Of a DNA stretch of 64,000 nucleotides, positions 25,171 through 34,700 are shown piece after piece. The position numbers were made by a program, and so were the translations under genes. This DNA is from an uncultured Collinsella sp. (lineage in GTDB: Bacteria > Actinomycetota > Coriobacteriia > Coriobacteriales > Coriobacteriaceae). Every line of letters starts with the position of its first letter. Within the stretch, counting starts at the first letter, position 1. The DNA lies in NCBI GenBank assembly GCA_959599915.1, contig CAUGJE010000004.1:97339-161338 (forward strand). The letters run 5' to 3'. The notes under the pieces were generated by a model. The model ran no database searches, had not been told where the DNA came from, and was given only the letters and a program-made list of their open reading frames with translations.

Positions 25171-25199
25171 TTGGCAGGTCGGCGGCGTATCCTTATAAC
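25171..25199 (+). promoter_or_regulatory. Putative sigma70 promoter of the 25226 gene
   Basis: TTGGCA (25171-25176), 17-base spacer, TATAAC (25194-25199), 26 bases ahead of the ATG at 25226. The rest of the purF-25226 interval (295 bp) shows nothing else clear. Confidence 0.5.
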
Positions 25200-25225
25200 C
25201 TACAACAAAGCGAGAAAGGTTCTGT

Positions 25226-26455
25226 ATGGATCGAAACGAACTCGACCCCAGCGTCCCCAGCGCCACAGAGGTCAAGAAGATTCCCCTCATCATTAAGGTG
25301 TACGCCGTCCTGTGCATCCTTTCCGGCGTGGGCACGCTCCCGTCGGTCGCTGCCTTTATGTGGCAGGTCATCACGGCACTTGTTAACGGCAACGCCACCG
25401 AAAAGCTCGGCGACAACACGCTCGTCGCAGTCGGCCTTATCGTCGCCGGCATCATGCTCTCTGCGGCAAGTGCCGTCATCCTAATCATCTTTGGCCTGGA
25501 CCTTATCAAAAACCAGCGCCGCAACGCCGCCCGCCTGTCCTGCATCCTTATTGCATTCACCGTCGTCGAGCTTTTGGTCGACGTGATGCTCCAGGGCATC
25601 GGGCCCTTCCTGCTGCGTCCCGCGATCCAGCTCGGCATCCTTGTTGCACTTTCGGCAACCGTCGACCCCACGCTGCGTCAGGAGCGCGAACTGCAGCGCC
25701 GCCTGCAGGAGATGCTCGACCGCGACGCTGCCGCCGAGGGCATGCTCGGCCGCGATGAAACCGGCGAGGGCTACATCAAGCTCAACTACTTCAACCTGTT
25801 CTGGGTGTTCTTTGTCTGCTGCATACTCGGCCTGATCGCCGAGGACATCTGGCACATGACGGTCAACGACCCGGGCGTCTATCAGAACCGCGCCGGCATG
25901 CTGTTTGGCCCCTTCAGCCCCATCTACGGATTTGGCGCCGTGCTCATGACCATGGTGCTTAACCGCTTCTACAAAAAGAACCCCATCATCATTTTCCTGG
26001 TGAGCGCCCTGCTCGGCGCCAGCTTTGAGGTGTTCGTGGGCTGGTTTATGCAGACCGCGTTTGGCGTGGTCTCGTGGAGCTACTCGCACATAACGCTGTT
26101 CGGTTTGCCCGATCCGCTCGTGGTCCTCACGGGCGGACGCACCTGCACGGGCTTCGCCTGCCTGTGGGGCCTGGGCGGCCTCATCTGGATCAAGCTGCTG
26201 CTGCCGAGGCTGCTTAAGCTTATCAACAAGATCCCCTGGAAGAGCCGCTACTCGGCCACCGTCATCTTTACCGTTATCATGCTGGTCGACGGCGTCATGA
26301 CGCTGCAGTCGCTCGACTACTGGTACCAGCGCGTTAACGGCACGGAGCCGGACATTCCCGTCGCACAGTTCTACGGAGAGCACTTCGATAACGAGTACAT
26401 GGAAAACCGCTTCCAGAGCATGACCATGAGCCCCAAGGATGCGACGCGCGTGTAG
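25226..26455 (+). CDS. Multi-pass membrane protein, putative ABC-transporter type (PF06541/CmpB-like)
   Basis: A 409-residue membrane protein. The N-terminal half has four hydrophobic segments (about residues 20-150). A polar stretch rich in Glu/Arg/Asp follows (about 150-180). The C-terminal half contains FNLFWVFFVCCILGLIAED, a GPFSPIYGFGAVLMTMVLNR loop and SFEVFVGWFMQTAFGVVSWSY, which resemble the putative ABC-transporter type IV family. No ATPase partner is adjacent and the substrate is unknown. An AGAAAGG site precedes the ATG. Confidence 0.72.
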   Translation: MDRNELDPSVPSATEVKKIPLIIKVYAVLCILSGVGTLPSVAAFMWQVITALVNGNATEKLGDNTLVAVGLIVAGIMLSAASAVILIIFGLDLIKNQRRNAARLSCILIAFTVVELLVDVMLQGIGPFLLRPAIQLGILVALSATVDPTLRQERELQRRLQEMLDRDAAAEGMLGRDETGEGYIKLNYFNLFWVFFVCCILGLIAEDIWHMTVNDPGVYQNRAGMLFGPFSPIYGFGAVLMTMVLNRFYKKNPIIIFLVSALLGASFEVFVGWFMQTAFGVVSWSYSHITLFGLPDPLVVLTGGRTCTGFACLWGLGGLIWIKLLLPRLLKLINKIPWKSRYSATVIFTVIMLVDGVMTLQSLDYWYQRVNGTEPDIPVAQFYGEHFDNEYMENRFQSMTMSPKDATRV

Positions 26456-26476
26456 CGCCCACCGCGCCCAAAACGC

Positions 26477-26516
26477 AAAATGCCCGCCGGTATCACACGT
26501 ACCGGTGGGCATTTTT
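26477..26516. terminator. Bidirectional terminator between convergent genes
   Basis: AAAATGCCC...CCGGTA / TACCGG...GGGCATTTTT stem with A and T runs on the two sides; placed between the ends of 25226-26455 (+) and 26546-26962 (-). Confidence 0.85.
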
Positions 26517-26545
26517 ATAAACGATCCTTCTATCGACGCAAGCCT

Positions 26546-26962
26546 CTACGCCTCGCGCTCGACCTCACTCACGCATTCGTTCTTAATGGTGCCAACGAGC
26601 GCCTGCAGCGCATCGACCACGTGCGGGCGAATGTCCCCGCCGATGAGCACGAGCATGATGTCGTCACCTACGGCAAGCTCGCCGCTTGCCAGCCACACAC
26701 GCACATAGCCGATACCCGGCATCGCACGCGTCGCCTCGATAGCAGACCGTACCTTTTCGGCGTCGTAGTCAAAGACCATGCCGCCCACCCTGTGGCCTGG
26801 CGCCACGCCATCGGTCTCGACTCCGCGCACCTCAGCCTTGGGCGTCGCGCGCACCACACCGTTATGCGTCAGATACATCCCACAGCCTGCCGCCGAAGCA
26901 TCGGCCTTGGCCTCGCGCAGCCAAGCATCAATCGAAGGCATCAATTTGCCACTCTCGAGCAT
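26546..26962 (-). CDS. MoaE-like (molybdopterin synthase large-subunit-like) protein
   Basis: A 138-residue protein with the outline of MoaE: AGCGMYLTHNGVVRATPKAE, then GMVFDYDAEKVRSAIEATR, WLASGELAVGDDIMLVLIGG and a helix DALQALVGTIKNEC. In MoaE the end usually carries lysines in a (P)xWKKE motif; here it reads VSEVEREA, so the catalytic lysine seems missing. No other molybdenum-cofactor gene is in the window. It may therefore be a repurposed MoaE fold. The ATG at 26962 gives better spacing to GGGAG than the ATG at 26965. Confidence 0.55.
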   Translation of the reverse strand: MLESGKLMPSIDAWLREAKADASAAGCGMYLTHNGVVRATPKAEVRGVETDGVAPGHRVGGMVFDYDAEKVRSAIEATRAMPGIGYVRVWLASGELAVGDDIMLVLIGGDIRPHVVDALQALVGTIKNECVSEVEREA

Positions 26963-26983
26963 CATTTCTCCCTTACCGTCGTC

Positions 26984-27020
26984 GAGTAGCCAATTTGGGA
27001 CGGGGCCTTTTTAGCTACTC
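26984..27020. repeat. Palindrome GAGTAGC ... GCTACTC with GGGACGGGG core
   Basis: GAGTAGC (26984) and GCTACTC (27014) enclose TTTGGGACGGGGCCTTTTT. A near copy is at 63442-63476. It sits just downstream of the sortase stop and may work as its terminator. Confidence 0.6.
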
Positions 27021-27029
27021 TCGAACAAC

Positions 27030-28028
27030 TTATTCCTCGACCGGCGTGAGCACCATGACGGCGCGTGTGTTGCTCAGCGACAGCGAACGACAGGTCACAA
27101 GCGTTACAACCTTAGTTGCCGAAGCGGCACGATCGGTGGCATCACTCGCCACGGCAGAAGCGCCGTCGAGCATCTCGGACAGGTAGTTCTTGAGTCCGTC
27201 GTCGCCCTCAAAATTGGTCGTGCGCGCCTTGGCATACGTGTCCTCGACCACCTTGGTCGCCAGCGGACGCAACTTATACGTCGCATCGCGCGTGATGTAG
27301 TACACATATTCAATGCTATCGAACGTTGCCTGGTCAGTCGTATCCGAAATCACGTTGAACATCGACCCATCGTTCATATGGTGGCCGTAGATCGTGGTCT
27401 GCTGGTCGACCATTCCCGGCGCGGTGTCATCGCTATCCAAGAAGATGGCACCCGAGGCGTTAGACGTGCCATCGAACAGCGTGTTGAGGTATTTGGAGTT
27501 GTTGTTGGTCTGCACCACGGGATAGTTGATGTTGGTTCCCGGCACGTAAATCCAACCCACAATCTCGGGGTTCGTCTGAGCAAGCGCATCAAAGTCGATA
27601 ATCGGCACGCCGCTGGCGTCCTTATCGCTTACATATTGCTTCTCGATTTTCTGATACGAATCGCTCGCCTGCTTATAGCCAATCTGGGCATTAATAAAAA
27701 TAGCGGCGGCGGCGACAATCAGACCGATACCGATGATGATGAGCAGAATGGGAATAATGGAGTGGCGCTTTTTGCGCGGCGGCTCGGTGCGATCCGACGG
27801 CGCGGCATGCGATGAAGACCGGGGCGGCTTCTTAGCGGAGCTATAAGACGAAGGACGATATGCGGCCGGCGCGTCCTGTCGACGATGCGTCGCCGGTGTC
27901 ACGGGGCGCGGCGCGCGCGGCTGCTGAGGAGAGGATGTCCGACCCTGCTGTGCCGCACGGGCAGCACCCGGCTTCGACGGATCGGGAATCTGAGAAGCCT
28001 TGAATCGTTTTCCCTGATAATCGGACAT
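27030..28028 (-). CDS. Class B sortase
   Basis: A 332-residue membrane transpeptidase. An unusually long, Pro/Arg/Ser-rich cytoplasmic tail (1-90) precedes one transmembrane segment (about 90-113). The sortase barrel has GWIYVPGTNINYPVVQ, the catalytic His216 in IYGHHMNDGSMF, Cys313 in TLVTC and Arg322 in NTRAVM. The spacing and the GSMF motif match class B. Sortases cleave a C-terminal sorting motif and link the protein to the wall or a pilin. No obvious class-B substrate lies next to it; the GH31 protein at 28746 has an LPXTG-like signal that a class A-type sortase would normally take. The ATG at 28028 is followed by purE upstream. Confidence 0.92.
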   Translation of the reverse strand: MSDYQGKRFKASQIPDPSKPGAARAAQQGRTSSPQQPRAPRPVTPATHRRQDAPAAYRPSSYSSAKKPPRSSSHAAPSDRTEPPRKKRHSIIPILLIIIGIGLIVAAAAIFINAQIGYKQASDSYQKIEKQYVSDKDASGVPIIDFDALAQTNPEIVGWIYVPGTNINYPVVQTNNNSKYLNTLFDGTSNASGAIFLDSDDTAPGMVDQQTTIYGHHMNDGSMFNVISDTTDQATFDSIEYVYYITRDATYKLRPLATKVVEDTYAKARTTNFEGDDGLKNYLSEMLDGASAVASDATDRAASATKVVTLVTCRSLSLSNTRAVMVLTPVEE

Positions 28029-28063
28029 GGCTCTCCTTATACTGCGGTGAAACGGTGGGACGC

Positions 28064-28528
28064 TTAGGCGTCAGCCATCTCCTGCTTCATCTTCTCGATA
28101 ACCTTGCGGTACTCGGGGTCGCAAGCACCCAGAATCTGTGTGGCATAGATGGCGGCGTTCTTGGCGCCGTTGATGGCAACGCAGGCCACGGGCACGCCCG
28201 AAGGCATCTGCACCATCGACAGCAGCGAATCCATGCCGCCCAGGTCACTCGTCTTCATAGGCACGCCGATAACCGGCAGCGGCGTAAAGGCAGCCACGAC
28301 ACCACCCAAGTGGGCGGCCTTGCCGGCAGCGGCGATAATCACTTTGATACCGCGATCGGCGGCAGTCGAAGCCCACTCGTGGACCTTCGCCGGTGTGCGG
28401 TGTGCGCTCGCAATGACGAGCTCATAGGGCACGCCCAGCGCCTCGAGCTCGGCGGTGCAACCTTCCATAACGCCCAGATCGGACTTGGAACCCATGATGA
28501 TCCCGACAACCGGCTTTTGATCTGCCAT
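28064..28528 (-). CDS. purE: N5-carboxyaminoimidazole ribonucleotide mutase (class I PurE)
   Basis: A 154-residue PurE. The N-terminus KPVVGIIMGSKSDLGVMEG contains the phosphate-binding GSKSD; SAHRTP follows near residue 43, then AAAGKAAHLGGVVAA. It moves the carboxyl group of N5-CAIR to give CAIR. The ATG at 28528 was chosen over a TTG six bases upstream because of the AGGAGG site. No purK is adjacent. The sortase gene starts 35 bases after its stop, so the two may be co-transcribed. Confidence 0.96.
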   Translation of the reverse strand: MADQKPVVGIIMGSKSDLGVMEGCTAELEALGVPYELVIASAHRTPAKVHEWASTAADRGIKVIIAAAGKAAHLGGVVAAFTPLPVIGVPMKTSDLGGMDSLLSMVQMPSGVPVACVAINGAKNAAIYATQILGACDPEYRKVIEKMKQEMADA

Positions 28529-28684
28529 AAACAAAGACCTCCTGTTGAGAGCGGTGACGCGGCCAATCCGCGACCCTTAACTGCAAATAATTCAAGTATA
28601 GCCGCCGATGCTGATGTGTTCGGCGGGAGACGGAACGCTTTGCGAGATTAAGGCCGAAGGGTCGGAGCTTTCTGCCTACATTCA

Positions 28685-28732
28685 AAAAGCGTGCCCACCG
28701 TCCTTGGGTGGGACGGCGGGCACGCTTGCTTA
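28685..28732 (-). terminator. Strong terminator after the GH31 gene
   Basis: A long GC-rich stem, AAGCGTGCCC...CCGTCC / GGACGG...GGGCACGCTT (about 17 bp with one bulge); on the minus strand it is followed by TTTTTGAATG. Confidence 0.88.
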
Positions 28733-28745
28733 GCTGTTGCTGGGG

Positions 28746-31700
28746 CTACTTAGCCTTGCTGCGACGATGGAAGAAAGCGCCGATCGCGGCGATGATGGCG
28801 CCAAGACCACCGACGGTCGCGACGGTCGCCGCCGTCTGGTCTCCGGTATTGGGAATCGCCGAACCGTTCTTCTTGCTGCCCTGGGCCTTGTCGCCTGCGG
28901 GCTTGCCCGCCTGGTTGCCGCCGTTCGAGCCATTGCCGGAACCCTGGTTGCCCGAGCCGCCCTGGTTGCCGGAATCGGCATCCTTGAGGCTCTCAATGGC
29001 CAGCTTGAGCTGGCTATAGGCCGCCTGGATCTGGGTGTCGGAAGCATTCTCATCACCCAAAACGTCCTCGGCGTAGGTAATGGCATCCGTCAGGGCCTTG
29101 ACAGACTCGGCCGTCTTGCCCCTGGTGTCAGTCTCCTTCGCCTGCTTGACCAGGGCCTTGAGCTGCTTCTTAGTCGGATTCTCGACCGGGACCACCGGGG
29201 TCTTCTCGAGCGCGTCGCGGGCGCTCTCGAGCGCCCTGAGCGCCTGGTCGACCTCGTCCTGCGTGGCATCCTCGTCGCTCAAGATGGCGCGGGCGCTCGC
29301 CAGGGCGTTCTCGAGCGCCGTCCAGGAGGCCTCGGTGTAGTCGCCGGCCTTGAGGTCGCCGGCGGCAAGCTCGGCATCAACCTTTTCGATCGCGGCAGTG
29401 AGATCATCCTTCGCCACCGGATCGGGGACGGCCGTACCGTAGAACTTGAGCTCCGCCATGCTGCAGTAGGCATCAACGTCGCCCCCGCCGGCGTGAATCA
29501 CCTTGACGGTCACGTAGCGACCGCGCGCGGCGCCAAAGCTCATCTGTTTCCAGTCGCCACGGTCGGTGAGCACGCGGCCATCGTTGTCGAAGGCGAACGT
29601 ACCCATCGACGCGGCGGTGCCCTTCTCATAACCGTCGGCAGTGTCGGAGACCAGTATCTCGGCCTCGAAGATATCGCCGTTAGTGCCGCCGTCCTGGCGC
29701 GGCAGGAATGTAACGTCGGTGAGATCGTAGTCGCGGCCCAGGTCGACACTCAGATACTGGGGCATACCGGTCCCATGGGCCCAGTCGCTGTGCCAAAGCG
29801 TCCGCTCGTCGCCGTCGAGAGCGTTGACGGCGTTGCTGCCCTCGTAGTCGGCCTCACTCGAGAAGCCGGCCACCTTGACGTTCTTGCGGTTCTCGGGCGT
29901 GTTGATGAGAATCTTCTCATCAACAGGGCGCATCTTGAGGCCGTCGATTGCCTTCTCGATCTTGGCTGTGGCGTCTGCGACATCCTTCTTGCTATAGCTG
30001 CCCTGGCCGCTGTCGAGGAGCTTCTGAGCCGCCTCGACCGCAGTGGTGAGAGCTGCATAGGAATCCTTGGTGTAGACGGACTCGCTGTAGCCCGCGGCCT
30101 TGGAAAGCGCTGCTACGAGCGCAGAGGTATCGACACCAGCCTTGACCTCGACCTCATAGGATGCGGTCTTGGAGGGGTCGAGTACCGACGCCACCGTGAT
30201 CTTTGCCTTGCCGGCCTTGTTGGCACGCAGGTAGTAGCTCACGCTATCGCCAGCCTGAACAGCGGAGACGCTTACCACAGAGGGGTCGGAGCTCTCGACC
30301 GTCACATAGGGGTAGCCAGCGCTCTCAGGCGTAGCCTTGGCGTCGACGGGCGTAATGTCGCCTTCAAAGAACTCGGTCTGGTTCTTGCCTAGCTCGACAC
30401 CCTCGATGGCCTCGACACCCTGCGTGTAGTTGAAGTTGACCTCACGCAGTGTGAGCATCTGGTCACCCGATGCCTCAAGCGGCGTGACCTCGACCTTGGT
30501 CGCCTTCTTGCCCTTGTTCTCGGCAGAGAGGTCAAAGGCGTAGCGAGCCAGGAAGGAATCGTACTCCCCGCCCGCGAACTCTTGGGTCGAGCCATCCTCG
30601 AACGTCACGACAGCCTTGATCTTCTGCACGGTTCCGTTGCCACCGTTGCGGTTAACGACCTCGACACTATCGAGTTTCGACGGCGTCTTAAATGCGAATG
30701 TCATCGTGGTGGGAAGCTTCACGTAACTCGGAAGCTTACCCTCGCTGTCCCAGTTGCCGCTCCAGTTCCATAGGAACTCAAAGCCGTTGTCGCCCTCGTT
30801 ATTATCGAACAGCGCGTTATAGCTCTTCTGCTGGATAAGTTTCTCGACGTTGGTCCCGTCGTCGGTCGTGAGCTCATCGTTGGTCATCGTGATGTTGAAG
30901 GCGTCCTGACCGTACTCGGCGACCGTTGGCTGAGGAACATCCGGCATCGTCACCGTGCCGTCGCTCGCAAACTCAAGTGCGTCGCATGCCGGACCGATGA
31001 GCCAAGATGTCGAGGGCAGTTCGACCTTGCCGGCGGTCTTGGCCTTGAGCTTGAAACTCGCCACCGCGCCGGTACCGTTGTAGAGCTTGCCATCGCCGCG
31101 GTTGGCAAAGGCGAGATTGATAGTCTGCGTTCTGTCCGCGAACTGGACCTTCTCGCGAGACAGGTTCTCCATGCCGGCAGTCGAGCCGTCCTGCGCGATG
31201 CTCTCGGACACAAACTCGAACTGGTCGCTCTTGAAGTTGACGAGAGCGCCCAGGGCGTTGACGTTCTTGGCGTCGGCCGCATAGACATCAACGGTGATCT
31301 CATCACCGGCCTCGACCTCGGTCTTGCTCGGAATCACCGCGAGCGAACCTGCGACCTTGCCCTTTTGTTTAGTGCCGCCGTCAAGACCCGCCATGGTGAA
31401 CGAGTAATCGTAGACGTCGTAAACGCCGTTATCGTTGAGGTCGGCGAAGTGGTCGCGGATCTGCGAACCGAACGTCGGGGTATCGGGCTCGCGATTCTCG
31501 AGGCCCAGATAGTTCTTCATGTTGGAGTAGTCTCCGTCGGAGATCGTGGCCTTGTTGAGGTTGGAGCCCACGGCGAAGCCATCCGTGCCGTCGGTCTTGT
31601 AGATGGCAATCTCGGACGCGGAGAAGAAATTGCCGACCGAGGCGAGCGGTGTCATGCGCACGTAACGGGCGGCCACGGTGCCGTCAAACGCTACCGTCTT

Positions 31701-34700
31701 ACAATCAGCGGAACGTGCCCAATCGACCTCCTGGCTCGTCCAGTGGACGCCATCGAGACTCGTCTCAACACGCATCTTGGTCACAGTGCCGTTGCCGGCG
31801 TCATCGCGCGGATAGTACTCGAGCTTATCGAGCTTGTAAGCGCGTCCATAGTCAACGGTAAGCGCCTTGCCCAGATCGTTGCCACCGGAGTGGAAACCGC
31901 CGTCGCCCGACTGGAACTCATGGTCGAAGGCGAGCTCGGCCTTATGGCTGCCGTAAAGTGAGCCCTCCCAGGTGATTTGCTCGGCGTCGGGGACGTTCCG
32001 CCACGGATCGAGTGCGGAGTTCGCCTCGAGCACATCGCTCCAGGCGGAGTAGCCCTCGGCGTTGCGCGAACGAATCTGGTAGGTGTGCTTGCTATTGTAG
32101 GCGAGGTCGGTGTGCGTGAACTCGGCCGCATCACCCACGGCGAACACGGTGCCGTCGACCTTAAGGTCGTAGGAGGTAGCACCATCGACCTTTCCCCAGG
32201 TGAGCTTGATGCTCGTTGGGGTCGTGACGTCCTCGGGGGCAGCAAGGTTCGTGGGTGCGGAGAGGCTCTCGTTGAGGCGATCGGCTGTGAGCGTGGCGTC
32301 GGCGTTCACGAAACCGCCCAGCTCGAGCGTCTGCGCCGCCGCAGCAACATCGGTCTTCGCGAACTTGACGTAGACCTTGGGGTTCGTGGTGATCTTGGTG
32401 TTGTTAAAGCTCTCGCCCCGCTCGGCCTCGGTGCCGTCCACATCGCTGCCGTAGTGGTTGAGGTTAGGGGTCTCGCTGTAGAAGTAGACCGCCTGGCCGG
32501 CCTCGGGGGTCGCGGTGTCAAAGGTCTCCTGCGAGTCGACCTCAACCACGTTGAGCGCGGATCCGCCGTTCTTGGCGACGACGCTCATGGGCTTGGCGGA
32601 CACGTTGGCCACGAAGGTCGTGGTGCGATTGGAGTCGTAGCCGTTGTAGCCACCCTGCGAGGCTTCGGCGGTAAAGGTCGCGGTGCCGCCTGCGGCCTTG
32701 GATCTGTAGACGGTGCTCACATGCTCACCGTAGGAGATATTGTCGATCGTACCGTAGGAATCGTCCTCAGTCGTGTTGTTCTCGATGGAGGAGCCGTCGT
32801 CCTCGTACTGCGTAAAGGTGCCGTCGCCCTCGGTGGCGAAGAACTCGACGATACGCTGGCTGCGGTCGGTACCCTTGGTGTTGGTGTCGCTCACGGCCTC
32901 GGGGTTGTTGTTCTCGGCGTACATCGGCACGATAGCGTTGGCCTTCACAAACAGCGGCAGCTTCCAAAGCGGAGCCTCGTAGTTGTTGAGAACCTGGCCG
33001 CCGCGATACTGCTTACCCGAGAAGTAATCGATCCAGATGGTGGGATTCTCGTCGGTGCCGTAGTTGGGGAGGTAAATCCCATTGCGAATGTCGTTGCCGT
33101 TCTCGTCTGCCTGGGTATCCTGATACACCGGTGCCACTAGGAAGTTCTCACCGAACATATACTGGTACTGCGTCGAGGTGCTTGCGGCGTACTCGGAGTT
33201 ATCGGAAAGCAGCATGGCGCGGATCATGGGCAGGCCGGCATCGCCGTTACCCGTGTCGATGTTGGCCGCCGAGGCCGCGCTCGTGTAGATATAGGGCATG
33301 AGCTGCGCCTTGAGCTTGAGGTAGAAGCGCGAGATGCCTGTGTAGGGATCGCCGTGCGTCATGGGCGATTTACGGTAGGTGCCCCAACCGTCCATGTCGA
33401 GCATAGAGGGCGTGAACGTCTTCCACTGGTAGTCACGCGCAGAGATGATGGGGTCACCGCCAAAAATGCCATCCATGTCGGAGCCGATGTTGGGGTTGCC
33501 CGAAAGACTCTGACCGATATACGTGGGGATATGGAAGCGAATGTACTCCCAGTTACCGCCATACTGGTCGCCGGTCCAAATGCCACCAAAGCGCTGCGTG
33601 CCGGCCCAACCATCGAGCGTGATGATGTTGGGGCGCTTGTTAGCGCCGGTCGTCACCGTGTCATAAGCTGTCTTGATGCCATTAAGACCAAAGGAGTAGC
33701 CAGATCCAACCCAGGCAACGTCGGTCTTAAGGGTAGTGATGCCTCCCGTCTTGACCTCGGCGTCGAAGTCGCGAAGCAGATGCCACGGGGTCTCAGGGTT
33801 GCTGTCGGGCTCAAGGTTGGACTGGGTCCACAAGCCCGTGCTCACACCCTTTGAGTTGGCATACTCGGTGAACTTCTTAAGGTTGTCGACGTTGGCACGC
33901 ACAGCGTTAAGACGGTCGGCCGAGCTCGCTCCGTCGGAGTTGACGCCGCCGGTCTTGTAGTAACCGTTCTGGCCATAGCCGGCGCCGTAGCCGTCGTTCG
34001 GCAGGAACCAGCCGAGCGGCATGTCGCTGTCCTCGTAGTCATCGATAACCTGCCGAGCAGAGAACTGGCGGTCGAAATCGGTCGCTTTCATGTTCTCGGT
34101 ATCAACCGTAGGGCCCTCACCGTTGAGCGTCTCGGCCGCAAGTGTGCCGTCGAGCTTGTAGCCCGTCGACATGCCAGACTCGTACTTAACGTCGCCCTTC
34201 TCGCTCGAGGACTTGCTGCCCTTGGTCTCCCACTTCTTTTGACCCGAGGTCGTTGACCAGCCATCACGGTTATAGGCATTAAGATGACCAAGGTAGAACC
34301 CGTACTCGGGCAGCAGTACCGGGTTACCGGTCACCTTGTAGTAGTCCTGCAGCATCTCAGTTGCCACGTTCGAAGCTCCCTCGTTGGTCGCCACGAAGTA
34401 GTAGGCATCAAACTCATTCTCGCTGTGCAAAGTCGTGACCGTCGATGAGTCCGTGGAACCGAAGTCGTAGGAACCCTCTGCAAACGTGTTTCGGAGCACG
34501 CCGTAGCCGTCACTCGTCCAATAAAACGGGTTGGGCGAGGCAACGCCGCCATCGGTCCAGTTGTTCGTGTTGGAGATGGCGATGGTCTGGTTGGTGTGCA
34601 GGAAGCGTCCGTTCTGGGTGCCGCCGCCAAAGAAGTTCTCGGACTTCTCCTTGGCGAGCGTCTGGACGGTACCCTTCTTATCAAGGTCGAGGGACGCGGA

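Noticed and set aside
28737..30392. 551-codon open frame on the + strand
   Set aside because: It lies entirely antisense to the C-terminal modules of the GH31 gene, has a Gly/Val/Arg-rich translation without domains and reflects the high-GC mirror-frame effect.
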